Positions 26,609 through 35,748 of a stretch of 64,000 nucleotides of DNA are shown here, piece after piece. This DNA is from Myxococcus fulvus (GTDB lineage: Bacteria; Myxococcota; Myxococcia; Myxococcales; Myxococcaceae). The stretch covers positions 496,001 through 560,000 of the forward strand of contig NZ_FOIB01000002.1 in assembly GCF_900111765.1 (NCBI RefSeq), read 5' to 3'. A program made the position numbers and the translations under genes. The notes below the pieces were generated by a model, which searched no databases, had not been told where the DNA came from, and saw only the letters and a program-made list of their open reading frames with translations. Position 1 is the first letter of the stretch; each line of letters opens with the position of its first letter.

Positions 26609-27427
26609 TCAGAACTTCAGGTCCACCTGCTCGGCGTGGGTGATGGGGCGGCCCAGGAAGCGCGCCCCCACCTCCATGAAGCGCTCGGGCACGTCGGTGA
26701 CGAAGTAGTCGTGAGAAGGCGGCTTCTCCCCCGTCGTGGGTGCCAGGAGCCCCTTCTCTTCCAGCAGCGCCGCGACGGCCTCCGCGGTGGCCTCCGCCGA
26801 GTCCACCAGCGCGACGTCCGGGCCCACCACCTCCGCGATGACGCCCTTGAGCAGCGGATAGTGCGTGCAGCCCAGCACGAGCGTGTCCACGCCGTCCCGG
26901 GCGAAGTCCCCCAGGTACTCGCGCGCCGTCAAGAGCGGCACGTCCCCGGTGGTCCAGCCCTCCTCCGCCAGCGGCACGAAGAGCGGACAGGCGCGGGCCT
27001 TCACCCGCACCCGCGGCCCGCCGGCCTCCAGGGCCCGCTGATACGCGCCGGAGCGGATGGTGCCCGGCGTGCCGATGACGCCCACCCCGCCGCCCCGCGT
27101 GCGCGCCAGGGCCGTGGAGGCGCCCGGCTGGATGACGCCCACCACCGGCACCGGCAGCGAGGCCTGCAGCGCGGGCAGCGCGGCCGCGGAGGCCGTGTTG
27201 CAGGCCACCACCAGCAGCTTGATGCCACGCTCCAGCAGGAACTCCGCGTTCTTCAGCGAGTAGCGCGTCACCACCTCGCCGGACTTGGTGCCGTAGGGCA
27301 CGCGCGCGGTGTCGCCCAGGTACACCGTGCTCTCGTGGGGGAGGTGGGCCATCAGGGCCTTGAGGACCGTGAGCCCGCCGATGCCGGAATCGAATACGCC
27401 GATGGGGTTGTGGCTGCCTTGCCGCAT
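26609..27427 (-). CDS. murI: Glutamate racemase
   Basis: It makes D-glutamate for the peptidoglycan stem peptide. I chose the ATG at 27427 (272 residues, normal length); the ATG at 27520 adds 31 non-family residues. The catalytic cysteines are in both canonical places: Cys76 in VVACNTASA and Cys187 in LGCTHYPLL. The substrate loop GVFDSGIGGLTVL has Asp13/Ser14, and the YLGDTARVPYGTKS segment also fits. The gene is convergent with carF (30 bases apart) and has no operon partner. Confidence 0.95.
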   Translation of the reverse strand: MRQGSHNPIGVFDSGIGGLTVLKALMAHLPHESTVYLGDTARVPYGTKSGEVVTRYSLKNAEFLLERGIKLLVVACNTASAAALPALQASLPVPVVGVIQPGASTALARTRGGGVGVIGTPGTIRSGAYQRALEAGGPRVRVKARACPLFVPLAEEGWTTGDVPLLTAREYLGDFARDGVDTLVLGCTHYPLLKGVIAEVVGPDVALVDSAEATAEAVAALLEEKGLLAPTTGEKPPSHDYFVTDVPERFMEVGARFLGRPITHAEQVDLKF

Positions 27428-27541
27428 GTCCCGTGTCCCTATCACGTTTGATGCCAGCGCCAGGGCCCACCCCCGCAAGCACGAAGGGCCGAGGCACCTG
27501 GCCCCAGCCCTTCTGTTCACCCCACGAACGGGTGGGTTCGA

Positions 27542-28822
27542 CTAGTTGGGGAACAGCGACACCAGCAGGGCATTGTTCGGGCCCGGGAACGAGTGGCCCA
27601 CCACGTCCACGGTGACGCTGTTGGCGACCGAGCGGTACTCGACGCCGTTGTTGGCCCGGGCGAACATCTCCACCTGGTAGCGGCCCGGACGCAGGAACTC
27701 GAAGACTACCGGCGCGTCGTTGCAGCCGTGCACGTCACCGACGATGCCGTACACGAGCTCCCCGGTGAAGACGTCGCGGAAGTTGATGGCCACGTCGCTG
27801 ATGCCCGCCTGCGAGCAGCTCAGCGCGGAACCACCGGCGCGCAGCTCCCACTTGATGGACGCGCCGCCAATCACCCACAGCGAGGCCAGCACGTTCGCCG
27901 AGCCACTCGACGGCACCGAGAACGAACCGGTGTAGTAGTACCAGGGGTTGTTCTGTGCATCGACCGCCACCAGCTGCAGGTCGTGGTTGCCCACGCCCAG
28001 GTTGGTGTTGGTGATGGTGGCCCCCGCGCTGCCCGCCGAGCAGGAGAAGCGCTCCCACGGCCCACCGTCGATGCGAATCTCCACGTGCGTCACACCCGCC
28101 TGGCTGCAGTTGAAGCGGCTCGGCCCGTCCTGGAACTCCCAGCCCAGCGTCACGCCGGTGGCGGTGGTGCGCATCGAGCCGATGTACGAAGTCGGCGCGC
28201 CGTAGTGGGTGGTCAGCCGGCCGGAGTGCTCGTAGACGACGCGCAGCCGGGAGTCGAGCGCGACCATGATGACGTTGTGCTCACCCGGGTCCACGTACAG
28301 CGACTTGATGGCGTTGCCGTTGCTGCCGGCCTCGCAGTCGAAGCGGCCCCACTCGCTGTTGTCGATGCGCACGTCCACGTAGCGCACGCCGGCCGAGTTG
28401 CAGCTCGCGTTCCCCGGGAACTGCCACTCGAGGTACGCGTAGGACGGCGGGACGCCCGGCGGCAGCAGGTCGATCTCCACCGTCTGGTCGCCGTTGATGC
28501 GGAAGGTGCCGCTGCCCTCGTACAGCACCTCGTCGACGTAGCTGACCGCCTCCAACTGGAAGCTGTAGGTGCCCGGCTGGAAGCGGTGCAGGACGATGCC
28601 GTCGAAGCCATTGGCGCGGCACGGGTAGCGGCCATCGTTCTCCAGGCGCTCGCCCGGGATGTAGATGTTCACGCCCCGGACATCCGGGTCCTCGTCGCAG
28701 CGCAGCCCCGCGAGGGTCCAACGGAATGTCACGTCACCTTCGTAGGCGGGCTCGTCGTGGATGATACAGCCGGAGGAGACCGCCGCCAGGCAGAGGAATG
28801 CAACCAGCAGTCGGGAGTTCAT
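27542..28822 (-). CDS. Lipoprotein with four Cys-paired beta-sandwich repeats
   Basis: I start at the ATG at 28822 (MNSRLLVAFLCLAAVSSGC), with an SSGC lipobox; MPPM three codons earlier is an alternative. About 426 residues. The mature part holds four related units of about 95 residues. Each begins with a W-containing strand (FRWTLAG, LEWQFPG, LGWEFQD, IKWELRAG), then Cys-x-x-AG(V/I) plus a strand, then a second Cys (RYPC, GRFDC, ERFSC, VHGC) and a PG-H/Y turn. The spacing of the two cysteines suggests one disulfide per unit. The repeats are clear by eye, though unit 4 differs. I do not know the family. It is probably a surface or periplasmic adhesin-like or binding protein. Confidence 0.7.
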   Translation of the reverse strand: MNSRLLVAFLCLAAVSSGCIIHDEPAYEGDVTFRWTLAGLRCDEDPDVRGVNIYIPGERLENDGRYPCRANGFDGIVLHRFQPGTYSFQLEAVSYVDEVLYEGSGTFRINGDQTVEIDLLPPGVPPSYAYLEWQFPGNASCNSAGVRYVDVRIDNSEWGRFDCEAGSNGNAIKSLYVDPGEHNVIMVALDSRLRVVYEHSGRLTTHYGAPTSYIGSMRTTATGVTLGWEFQDGPSRFNCSQAGVTHVEIRIDGGPWERFSCSAGSAGATITNTNLGVGNHDLQLVAVDAQNNPWYYYTGSFSVPSSGSANVLASLWVIGGASIKWELRAGGSALSCSQAGISDVAINFRDVFTGELVYGIVGDVHGCNDAPVVFEFLRPGRYQVEMFARANNGVEYRSVANSVTVDVVGHSFPGPNNALLVSLFPN

Positions 28823-28947
28823 GGGGGGCAACCTGTCTTGGGGTGATGAGGTGTTCGGCCCGTTTCAGTCACCTCGGACGACCCCTCCCGGGAATTATTC
28901 ACCGGCACGGCCAATCCACTTCAAGCAGCCGGGCTTGCCCCGTTTGT

Positions 28948-28976
28948 TTGACCCAGTTGTAGCGGAGTGTTACGCG
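28948..28976 (+). promoter_or_regulatory. Candidate tolQ operon promoter
   Basis: TTGACC (28948-28953, five of six -35 positions) is followed by a 17-base spacer and TACGCG (28971-28976), a weak -10. The implied start near 28983 would leave almost no leader for an ATG at 28986, which is one reason to prefer the ATG at 29019. Assigned by position and -35 match only. Confidence 0.35.
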
Positions 28977-29018
28977 CTCCACCCCATGACGCCCCACCTG
29001 CCCCTGGCGCTCGGCGCC

Positions 29019-29696
29019 ATGAACTACGTGGAGATCATCCGCGACGCGTCCTTCATCGAGCTGGCTGTCCTGCTGCTCCTGATGGGCGTCTCCGTGGCCT
29101 CCTGGGCCCTCATCGCGATGAAGGCCACCCAGCTCGCCAAGGCTCGCGCACAGTCTCTCACCTTCCTCGACACCTTCTGGAAGGCCTCCCGGCTGGAGGC
29201 CATCTACCAGACAGCCCAGAAGCTGGACGCCTCACCGCTCTCCAAGGTCTTCTGTGCGGGCTACGAGGAGCTGACCAAGCTGGCGCAGGCCAAGGAAGGC
29301 GGCGCCGAGGGCGCCATGGCGGAGCGGCTGGGCGGAATCGAGAACGTGGAGCGTGCGCTGATGCGGGCCTCCACGTCGCAAATCACGGAGCTGGAGGCCC
29401 GCGTGTCGTTCCTGGGCACGGTGGGCGCGGCGTCGCCCTTCGTCGGCCTGTTCGGCACGGTCATCGGCATCCTGAGCGCGTTCAATCAAATCGCCGAGCA
29501 GGGCAATGCCACGCTGGCCACGGTGGCGGCGCCGGTGGGCAACGCACTGTTCGCCACGGCGGCGGGCCTGTTCGCGGCGATTCCGGCCGTCGTCGCGTAC
29601 AACTCGTTCGTCAGCCGCATCAAGGTGTTCGACACGGAGATGTCCAACTTCTCCGCGGACTTCCTCAACATCATCAAGCGTCACTTCTTCCGGTAG
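29019..29696 (+). CDS. tolQ: TolQ, MotA/TolQ/ExbB proton channel subunit
   Basis: The inner-membrane motor of the Tol system, which uses the proton motive force to constrict the outer membrane at division. I prefer the ATG at 29019 (MNYVEIIRDASF), which gives a 225-residue protein whose first helix aligns with E. coli TolQ; an ATG at 28986 would add 11 residues. The first membrane helix (LAVLLLLMGVSVASWALIAM) is followed by a cytosolic loop. Then come two helices with the family's FLGTVGAASPFVGLFGTVIGI and AAPVGNALFATAAGLFAAIPAVV segments. The next gene (tolR) starts 13 bases after the stop, so it leads an operon. Confidence 0.93.
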   Translation: MNYVEIIRDASFIELAVLLLLMGVSVASWALIAMKATQLAKARAQSLTFLDTFWKASRLEAIYQTAQKLDASPLSKVFCAGYEELTKLAQAKEGGAEGAMAERLGGIENVERALMRASTSQITELEARVSFLGTVGAASPFVGLFGTVIGILSAFNQIAEQGNATLATVAAPVGNALFATAAGLFAAIPAVVAYNSFVSRIKVFDTEMSNFSADFLNIIKRHFFR

Positions 29697-29709
29697 GCGG
29701 ACCTCGACC

Positions 29710-30183
29710 ATGGGCATGGGCGGAGGCAATCGCGGCGGTGGCCGCACCACGATGAGCGAGATCAACGTCACGCCCATGGTGGACGTGATGCTGGTGCTGC
29801 TCATCATCTTCATGGTGACCGCGCCCCTCATCCAGCAGGGCGTGAAGGTGAACCTGCCGGAGACCAAGGCGGCGCCGGTGGAGGCGACCGAGAAGAAGGT
29901 CGTGCTCTCCATCGACGCGGGCAAGAAGGTCTACATCGGCGACGCGGAGGTGCCGCTCGAGGAGCTGGAGGCGAAGCTGGCCGCCAACGCCAAGGTGCAG
30001 GCCGACAAGGAGGTCTTCCTCCACGCCGACCGGGACGTGCCCTACGGCACCGTCGTGGAGGTGATGGCGGCCGCCCAGCGCGCGGGCATCAACAACGTGG
30101 GGATGATCACGGACCCCTCCACGGGGGCCAAGACGTCCAACACGCAGTCGACCTCGAAGAAGCCCAAGGAGGCGAAGCGCTAG
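29710..30183 (+). CDS. tolR: TolR/ExbD-type biopolymer transport protein
   Basis: A 157-residue partner of TolQ. The single N-terminal membrane helix (VDVMLVLLIIFMVTAPL) contains the conserved proton-carrying Asp (NVTPMVDVMLVLL), and a periplasmic domain follows. The N-terminus is Gly-rich (MGMGGGNRGGGRTT), an uncommon leader. The C-terminal tail (STSKKPKEAKR) is basic. The next gene starts three bases after the stop codon, so translation is coupled in the tolQ-tolR-tolA unit. Confidence 0.93.
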   Translation: MGMGGGNRGGGRTTMSEINVTPMVDVMLVLLIIFMVTAPLIQQGVKVNLPETKAAPVEATEKKVVLSIDAGKKVYIGDAEVPLEELEAKLAANAKVQADKEVFLHADRDVPYGTVVEVMAAAQRAGINNVGMITDPSTGAKTSNTQSTSKKPKEAKR

Positions 30184-30186
30184 CCC

Positions 30187-30969
30187 ATGCATTCCGCGGT
30201 GAGCCACAGCCTGCTCCTCAGCAAGAGCTCACGGGTGTCGCCGTTCGTCATCGCGTCGGTGGTGGGGCACGTGGCCCTGCTGCTGGCGGGGATGCTGTAC
30301 GCCCACCTCAACGCCGGGCCCAAGGTGGACCTCACCGCGCAGCCCATCCGCGCCACGCTGGTGCGCCAGGGCAAGCCGCGCGACTCCAAGCTCCTGCCGC
30401 GCAAGGAAGCGCTGCCGCCGCCGCCCAAGCAGGTGAACGCGCCCAAGCCCGCGCCCGAGGCGCCGCCCGCGCCCTCCTCCGCCGCCGTCGCGGTGCCCAT
30501 CCCCGGCGTCAAGCCGGAGCCGTCGTCGGCGCCCAAGCCCACGCCCGTGAAGGGTGAGAAGGACGGCGAGGACCGGCGCAAGCGGCTGTTCGGCGCGTTC
30601 GACAAGACGGCCAAGGCGTCGGAAGAAGAGCCCGAGGGCGCCGAGGACGGCGACCCGGACGGCGACTCGGCCACCGCCGAGGGCGAGCGCTACTTCGGAC
30701 TCTTGCAGGCGCAGGTGCGCCGCAACTACAGCGTCGCGGACACGATTCCGGAGTCCGAGCGGCTGCACCTCAAGGCCCTCGTGGCGCTGCGGCTGGGGCG
30801 CGCGGGCGAGGTGCTGGACGTGAGCCTCACCAAGCCCAGCGGCAATGATTTGTTCGACTCGGCGGTCGTCGCCGCCGTGCGCAAGGCCTCACCCTTCTCG
30901 CCTCCTCCCGACCACCTCCGAGACGCGCTGCAGAAGAACGGCGTCAACCTGATGTTCAACGCCCTATGA
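30187..30969 (+). CDS. tolA: TolA/TonB-type energy-transducing protein
   Basis: A 260-residue protein that should cross the periplasm and link TolQR to the outer membrane. A membrane helix near residues 22-42 (FVIASVVGHVALLLAGML) is followed by a Pro/Ala/Lys-rich linker (APKPAPEAPPAPSS and similar) that spans the periplasm. The C-terminal domain of about 90 residues has the TonB/TolA fold pattern (GLLQAQVRRNYS, then LVALRLGRAGEVLDVS and SGNDLFDSAVVAAVRKASPF). The order after tolQ-tolR and before tolB makes TolA the better name, but a TonB reading is equally allowed by sequence. It overlaps tolB by four bases (ATGA). Confidence 0.85.
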   Translation: MHSAVSHSLLLSKSSRVSPFVIASVVGHVALLLAGMLYAHLNAGPKVDLTAQPIRATLVRQGKPRDSKLLPRKEALPPPPKQVNAPKPAPEAPPAPSSAAVAVPIPGVKPEPSSAPKPTPVKGEKDGEDRRKRLFGAFDKTAKASEEEPEGAEDGDPDGDSATAEGERYFGLLQAQVRRNYSVADTIPESERLHLKALVALRLGRAGEVLDVSLTKPSGNDLFDSAVVAAVRKASPFSPPPDHLRDALQKNGVNLMFNAL

Positions 30970-32261
30970 AAGCCCTGCTCCTCTCCCTCCTCCTCGTCCC
31001 GCTGGCGGCCTTCGCCCAGACGCCGACCATCGAAATCTCCGGCGCCAACTTCCGCCCGCTGCCGGTGGCGGTGGCCGCGCCCCTCACCCAGAACGAGGGC
31101 GCCAAGGGCACGGCGAACGCGTTCGACACCGCCTTCACCTTCGACCTCACCGCGTCCGGCATCCTCCAGGTGCTGGACCGCAAGAGCTTCACGGCCGACC
31201 CCAAGGAGGGCATGGCCGCGGGCACCATCACCTTCAGCCGCTGGGCGGACGTGGGCGCCGAGGCGCTGGTGAAGGTCTCACTGGCGGACGACGCCGGCAC
31301 GCTGCGCGGAGAGCTGCGCCTGTACAACGTGGGCACCGGCCGCGAGGACCTCAAGGTGACCAAGGACGCGCCGGTGAAGAACCCGTCGCTCCTGGCCCAC
31401 CGGCTGGCGGACGCGCTCTACCGGCACTTCACCCGCGAGCCCAGCCCCTTCCTGTCGCGCATCGCCTATGTGAAGAAGGCGGGCAACAACCGCGACATCG
31501 CCGTGGCGGACTGGGATGGCGGCAACGCCGTGACGCTCACCAAGGGCGGCATCAACATCCTGCCCTCGCTGAGCCAGGACGGCGCGCAGGTGGCCTATAC
31601 GTCGTACCGCAAGAACCGGCCGGACCTCTGGGTGCAGCGCCCGGGTGGCGATGCGCGCATGGTGGTCTCCGACGGGCAGATGATCACCGGCGGCGCGTTC
31701 TCCCCGGACGGCAAGCGCCTGGCGTACTCGCAGGCCGACGGCGAGAGCGCGCAAATCTACGTGGCCAACGCGGACGGCTCGGGCGCCAAGGCCGTCACCG
31801 ACACGCCCTATGGCCTGAACACCAGCCCCACCTGGTCTCCCGATGGCAAGCGCATCGCCTTCGTGTCCAACCGCGGTGGCAGCCCGCAAATCTACATCAT
31901 GGGCGCGGACGGCTCCGGCGTGCGGCGGCTCACCTTCCAGGGCAACTACAACCAGACGCCGGACTGGTCTCCGCGCGGCGACCTCATCGTCTTCACCGCG
32001 CGCGACGAGCGCAACGCGTTCGACCTGTTCACCATCCACGTCGAGACAGGCAAGGTGACGCGCCTGACGCAGGACCAGGGCAACAACGAGGAGCCCGCGT
32101 TCTCCCCCAACGGCCGGCTGGTGCTCTTCTCCTCCACGCGCGCGGGCGGCACGCAGCTGTTCGTGATGACGGCGGACGGCAACAACCAGCTCCCCCTGCG
32201 GGCGGAGAAGGGCACGCTGTTGACGCCCGACTGGGCGCCGCTCGCGGACAGCCAGCCGTAG
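30966..32261 (+). CDS. tolB: Tol-Pal system protein TolB
   Basis: A 431-residue periplasmic protein with a signal peptide (MKALLLSLLLVPLAAFAQ). After an N-terminal domain there is a six-bladed beta-propeller with repeats of the TolB type: LPSLSQDGAQVAYTS, GAFSPDGKRLAYSQ, PTWSPDGKRIAFVS, PDWSPRGDLIVFTA and PAFSPNGRLVLFSS. TolB binds Pal and is pulled by TolA. It is translationally coupled to tolA through a four-base overlap. No pal gene follows; the next gene is an aminotransferase about 50 bases away, so Pal must be encoded elsewhere. Confidence 0.95.
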   Translation: MKALLLSLLLVPLAAFAQTPTIEISGANFRPLPVAVAAPLTQNEGAKGTANAFDTAFTFDLTASGILQVLDRKSFTADPKEGMAAGTITFSRWADVGAEALVKVSLADDAGTLRGELRLYNVGTGREDLKVTKDAPVKNPSLLAHRLADALYRHFTREPSPFLSRIAYVKKAGNNRDIAVADWDGGNAVTLTKGGINILPSLSQDGAQVAYTSYRKNRPDLWVQRPGGDARMVVSDGQMITGGAFSPDGKRLAYSQADGESAQIYVANADGSGAKAVTDTPYGLNTSPTWSPDGKRIAFVSNRGGSPQIYIMGADGSGVRRLTFQGNYNQTPDWSPRGDLIVFTARDERNAFDLFTIHVETGKVTRLTQDQGNNEEPAFSPNGRLVLFSSTRAGGTQLFVMTADGNNQLPLRAEKGTLLTPDWAPLADSQP

Positions 32262-32311
32262 GACTCGCGGAGCGTTGACAGGGGGCGCGTGCTCGGGTCC
32301 AGTTCCCGCGC

Positions 32312-33496
32312 ATGAGCGCCCCCCTTCGTTCCCACTGGGGATTGGACCCCCAGGTCCGCTTCCTCAATCACGGCTCCTACGGTGCGTGCCCCACCGCCGT
32401 GCTCCAGAAGCAGTCGGAGCTGCGCGCGCGGATGGAGGCGGAGCCCGTCCGCTTCCTGCACCGTGAAATCGAGCCCCTGCTGGACGAGGCCCGCGGCGTG
32501 CTCGCGGACTTCCTCGACGCGGACACCGAGGACGTGTCCTTCGTCACCAACGCCACCCACGGCGTCACCACGGTGCTGCGCTCGCTGCGCTTCCAGCCCG
32601 GCGACGAGCTGCTCACCACGGACCACGAATACAACGCGAGCCGCAACGCGCTGGACTTCGTCGCCGAGCACGGTGGAGCCAAGGTGGTGGTCGCGAAGCT
32701 GCCGTGGCCGGTGACGTCCGCGCAGGCCATCGTGGACACGGTGCTCGCGCACGTGACGCCGCGCACGCGGCTGTTCCTCGTGGACCATGTCTCCAGCCAG
32801 ACGGCGCTGGTGATGCCGCTCTCGAAGCTCGTCTCGGAGCTGCGCGCGCGCGGCGTGGAGACGCTGGTGGACGGCGCGCATGGGCCGGGACAGGTGCCTC
32901 TGTCGCTGCGCTCGCTGGGCGCCGGCTACTACACGGGCAACTGTCACAAGTGGCTGTGCGCGCCCAAGGGCGCCGCCTTCCTCCACGTGCGCCGCGACTT
33001 GCAGCCGGGCCTGACGCCGCTGGCGGTGAGCCATGGGCGCAACTCGCCCCGCACGGACCGCTCGCGCTACCGGTTGTTGTTCGACTGGACGGGGACACAT
33101 GACCCGTCGGCCGTGCTCTGCGTGCCGGAGGCACTGCGCGTGGTGGGTGGCCTGCTACCCGGCGGCTGGTCCGAGGTGATGGCGGCCAACCGGAGGAAGG
33201 CCCTGGCCGCGCGGGCCCTCCTGTGTGAGCGACTGAAAGTCTCCCCCGCCTGCCCCGAGGACATGGTGGGCAGCATGGCGGTGGTGACGCTGCCTCCGGG
33301 CTACCCGTTGGAGCCCGAAGCTCCGCTCTACCTGGACCCGCTCCACCTGCGCCTGTTCGACGAGCACCGCATCGAGGTGCCCATCGTCGCGTGGCCCCGG
33401 CCTCCCGAGCGTCACGTGCGGGTGTCCGCGCAGCTCTACAACACCCCGGACGAGTACGCCGCGCTGGCGGACGCTTTGGAAGCGCTGCTGCGTTGA
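32312..33496 (+). CDS. Class V aminotransferase, isopenicillin N epimerase-like
   Basis: A 394-residue PLP enzyme. The N-terminus (LNHGSYGACP) and middle (DHVSSQTALVMPL, then VDGAHGPGQVPL) match the isopenicillin-N-epimerase/NifS-type class V group. The Schiff-base lysine is Lys213 in GNCHKWLCAPKG. The C-terminal small domain is normal (RVSAQLYNTPDEYAALADAL). The substrate is unknown. Such enzymes include epimerases, cysteine desulfurases and hercynylcysteine lyase-type enzymes. The gene starts 51 bases after tolB in the same direction and precedes ppx by 18 bases, so it may be in the same transcript. Confidence 0.85.
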   Translation: MSAPLRSHWGLDPQVRFLNHGSYGACPTAVLQKQSELRARMEAEPVRFLHREIEPLLDEARGVLADFLDADTEDVSFVTNATHGVTTVLRSLRFQPGDELLTTDHEYNASRNALDFVAEHGGAKVVVAKLPWPVTSAQAIVDTVLAHVTPRTRLFLVDHVSSQTALVMPLSKLVSELRARGVETLVDGAHGPGQVPLSLRSLGAGYYTGNCHKWLCAPKGAAFLHVRRDLQPGLTPLAVSHGRNSPRTDRSRYRLLFDWTGTHDPSAVLCVPEALRVVGGLLPGGWSEVMAANRRKALAARALLCERLKVSPACPEDMVGSMAVVTLPPGYPLEPEAPLYLDPLHLRLFDEHRIEVPIVAWPRPPERHVRVSAQLYNTPDEYAALADALEALLR

Positions 33497-33514
33497 GTAG
33501 GCTGTGAGACACAT

Positions 33515-34450
33515 ATGCCGCGATTCGCCACCATCGACATCGGTACCAACTCCGTGCTGTTGCTGGTCGCGGAGCGCACCGGGGAAGGCCGCTTCGAAGC
33601 CGTCCTCGAGCGCGCTGAAATCACCCGCCTGGGACGCGGCGTGGACGCCACCCGCCGCCTGTCCCCCGAGGGCATGGAGGCCACGCTGTCGGTGCTCGAG
33701 TCCTTCGCGCGCGAGGCCCGTGAGCAGGGCGCGCAGGACATCGCGGTCTCCGCCACCAGCGCCGCGCGCGACGCGGTGAATGGCGCGGAGTTCCTCGAGG
33801 CCGCGAAGACGCGCGCGGGCGTCACGGTGGAGATCATCTCCGGGCAGTTGGAGGCGGAGCTGTCGTTCGCCGCGGTGAGCTCGGACTTCGCGGGCGAGGC
33901 GGCCGGGCCCCTGCTGGTGTTGGACATCGGTGGCGGCTCCACCGAGTTCATCTACGGCAACCCCGCCGGCCACGTGGACTTCCGTCACAGCTTCGACGTG
34001 GGCGCGGTGCGGCTCACCGAGCGTTTCGTGAGCTCGGACCCGATTTCCGCCGAGGACCGCGCGCGCATCCAGGCGCACCTGCGCGAGACCTTCAAGGCGC
34101 TGCCGCCTCCGCCTCCTGCCTCGGTGCTGGTGGGCGTGGCGGGCACGGTGACGACGGTGTACGCGGTGAAGCACGCCATCGACCCGTACGACGCGGCGCG
34201 GGTGCACGGCGGCACGCTGTCGGTGGGCGAATTGGGCGCGCTGGTGGACCAGCTGTGCCAGCAGCCTCTCGAGGCTCGGCGCGCGCTGCCGGGCATGCAG
34301 CCCAAGCGCGCGGACGTCATTCCCGCAGGTGCAATCATCCTGCTGGAGGCGGTGAAGGCGCTGGGGCTGGATGGCTGCCGGGTGAGTGACCGGGGCTTGA
34401 GATGGGGACTGCTCGCGCACCGCTTCGGCGCGGGGGCCTCCCGTTCATGA
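33515..34450 (+). CDS. Ppx/GppA family exopolyphosphatase
   Basis: A 311-residue protein of the short Ppx/GppA class (domains I and II only). It has the ATPase-like fold with the N-terminal phosphate loop TIDIGTNSVLLLV, a second phosphate loop VLDIGGGSTEFIYG and a GVAGTVTTVYAV segment. These residues bind phosphate in polyphosphate or (p)ppGpp hydrolases. It either releases phosphate from polyphosphate or removes the gamma phosphate of pppGpp; the sequence does not separate the two. Its stop overlaps the next gene's start by four bases (ATGA), so it is co-translated with an MFS transporter. Confidence 0.9.
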   Translation: MPRFATIDIGTNSVLLLVAERTGEGRFEAVLERAEITRLGRGVDATRRLSPEGMEATLSVLESFAREAREQGAQDIAVSATSAARDAVNGAEFLEAAKTRAGVTVEIISGQLEAELSFAAVSSDFAGEAAGPLLVLDIGGGSTEFIYGNPAGHVDFRHSFDVGAVRLTERFVSSDPISAEDRARIQAHLRETFKALPPPPPASVLVGVAGTVTTVYAVKHAIDPYDAARVHGGTLSVGELGALVDQLCQQPLEARRALPGMQPKRADVIPAGAIILLEAVKALGLDGCRVSDRGLRWGLLAHRFGAGASRS

Positions 34451-35748
34451 GCGCGCCCTCCGTGAGCGTCTCTCCTCCTCCGTCTCCGTCACCCTCGCCC
34501 ACCAGCACGCCCGTGGCTCCGGCGGCGAACGCCGGCTACGCGCTGCTCATCCTCACGCTCATCAACCTGGTCAACTACCTCGACCGATACATCGTCGCGG
34601 TGGCGCTGCCGGGCATCCAGCAGGAGTTCGGCATCAACGACACCCAGTCGGGCCTGCTCGGCACCATGTTCATCGTGGTGTTCATGCTGGCCTCGCCGCT
34701 GGGTGGCTTCCTCGGTGACAGGTATCCTCGCAAGTTCCTGGTGGCCGGCGGCGTGCTGTTGTGGAGCCTCGCCACGGGGGCCAGCGGGCTCGCCACGTCC
34801 TTCATCGCGCTGCTCGTCGCGCGTGCGGTGATTGGCATCGGCGAGGCGGGCTATGGCGCGGTGGCGCCGAGCATCATCTCGGACCTGTACCCTCGCGACC
34901 GGCGCACGCGGATGCTGGCGCTCTTCTACATCGCCATCCCGGTGGGCGCGGCCGCGGGCTACGGCCTGGGCGGGTGGCTGACGCAGAAGTACTCGTGGCA
35001 CGTGGCCTTCTTCGCCGGAGGCGTGCCGGGCCTGATTCTGGGCGCGATGGCGTTCTTCATGCCGGAGCCCCAGCGCGGAGCCATGGACGGCCCGGACGCG
35101 CAGGTGAAGCTGCCCTTCATGGTCGGCCTGCGAGGCCTGGGACGCAACGCGGCCTTCTGGGCGGTGACGGCGGGCTACACGCTGATGACGTTCTCCATCG
35201 GCGGCCTGGGCTTCTGGATGCCGACGTACCTGGTGCGCGAGCGCGCCATGTCGGCGGACAGCTCCGGGTTCCTCTTCGGCGCGATTACCGCGGTGGCGGG
35301 CCTGTTGGGCACGGTGGCCGGCGGGTGGCTGGGCGACAAGCTGGACCGCAAGCGCGAGGGCGGTGGCCTGTGGATGTCGGGCATCGGCCTCCTGCTCGCG
35401 GCGCCGTGCATGTACCTGGCGGTGCACCTGAAGGACGTGGGGCCCACGTTCGCGGCCATCGGCGCCGCGCAGTTCCTCATCTTCCTCAACAGCGGCCCCA
35501 TCAACGCGGCCATCGTCAACTGCGTGCCGCCCGCGTTCCGCGCCTTCGCCATGGGGCTCAATGTGCTGTGCATCCACCTGCTCGGGGATGCGATTTCGCC
35601 CACGCTCATCGGCAACATCGCCGACGCGTCCAACCTGCGCACCGCCATCGCGGTGAACGCCCTGCCCGTGCTGCTCGGCGGACTGGCGCTGCTCGTCGGC
35701 GCGCGACTGTTCCGGGACGCGGTGCCCCGGGAGCGCGCTACCGCCTGA
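34447..35748 (+). CDS. Spinster-like MFS transporter
   Basis: A 433-residue membrane transporter with 12 predicted helices. It starts at the ATG at 34447 in a four-base overlap with ppx. The segment LVNYLDRYIVAVALPGIQQEF after the first helix and GDRYPRKFL in loop 2-3 are typical of the Spns/spinster group, which carries lipids or organic anions. The second half has WLGDKLDRKREGG, the MFS loop 8-9 counterpart. Substrate unknown. The gene is convergent with the acyltransferase gene and their 3' ends overlap by 11 bases. Confidence 0.85.
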   Translation: MSAPSVSVSPPPSPSPSPTSTPVAPAANAGYALLILTLINLVNYLDRYIVAVALPGIQQEFGINDTQSGLLGTMFIVVFMLASPLGGFLGDRYPRKFLVAGGVLLWSLATGASGLATSFIALLVARAVIGIGEAGYGAVAPSIISDLYPRDRRTRMLALFYIAIPVGAAAGYGLGGWLTQKYSWHVAFFAGGVPGLILGAMAFFMPEPQRGAMDGPDAQVKLPFMVGLRGLGRNAAFWAVTAGYTLMTFSIGGLGFWMPTYLVRERAMSADSSGFLFGAITAVAGLLGTVAGGWLGDKLDRKREGGGLWMSGIGLLLAAPCMYLAVHLKDVGPTFAAIGAAQFLIFLNSGPINAAIVNCVPPAFRAFAMGLNVLCIHLLGDAISPTLIGNIADASNLRTAIAVNALPVLLGGLALLVGARLFRDAVPRERATA

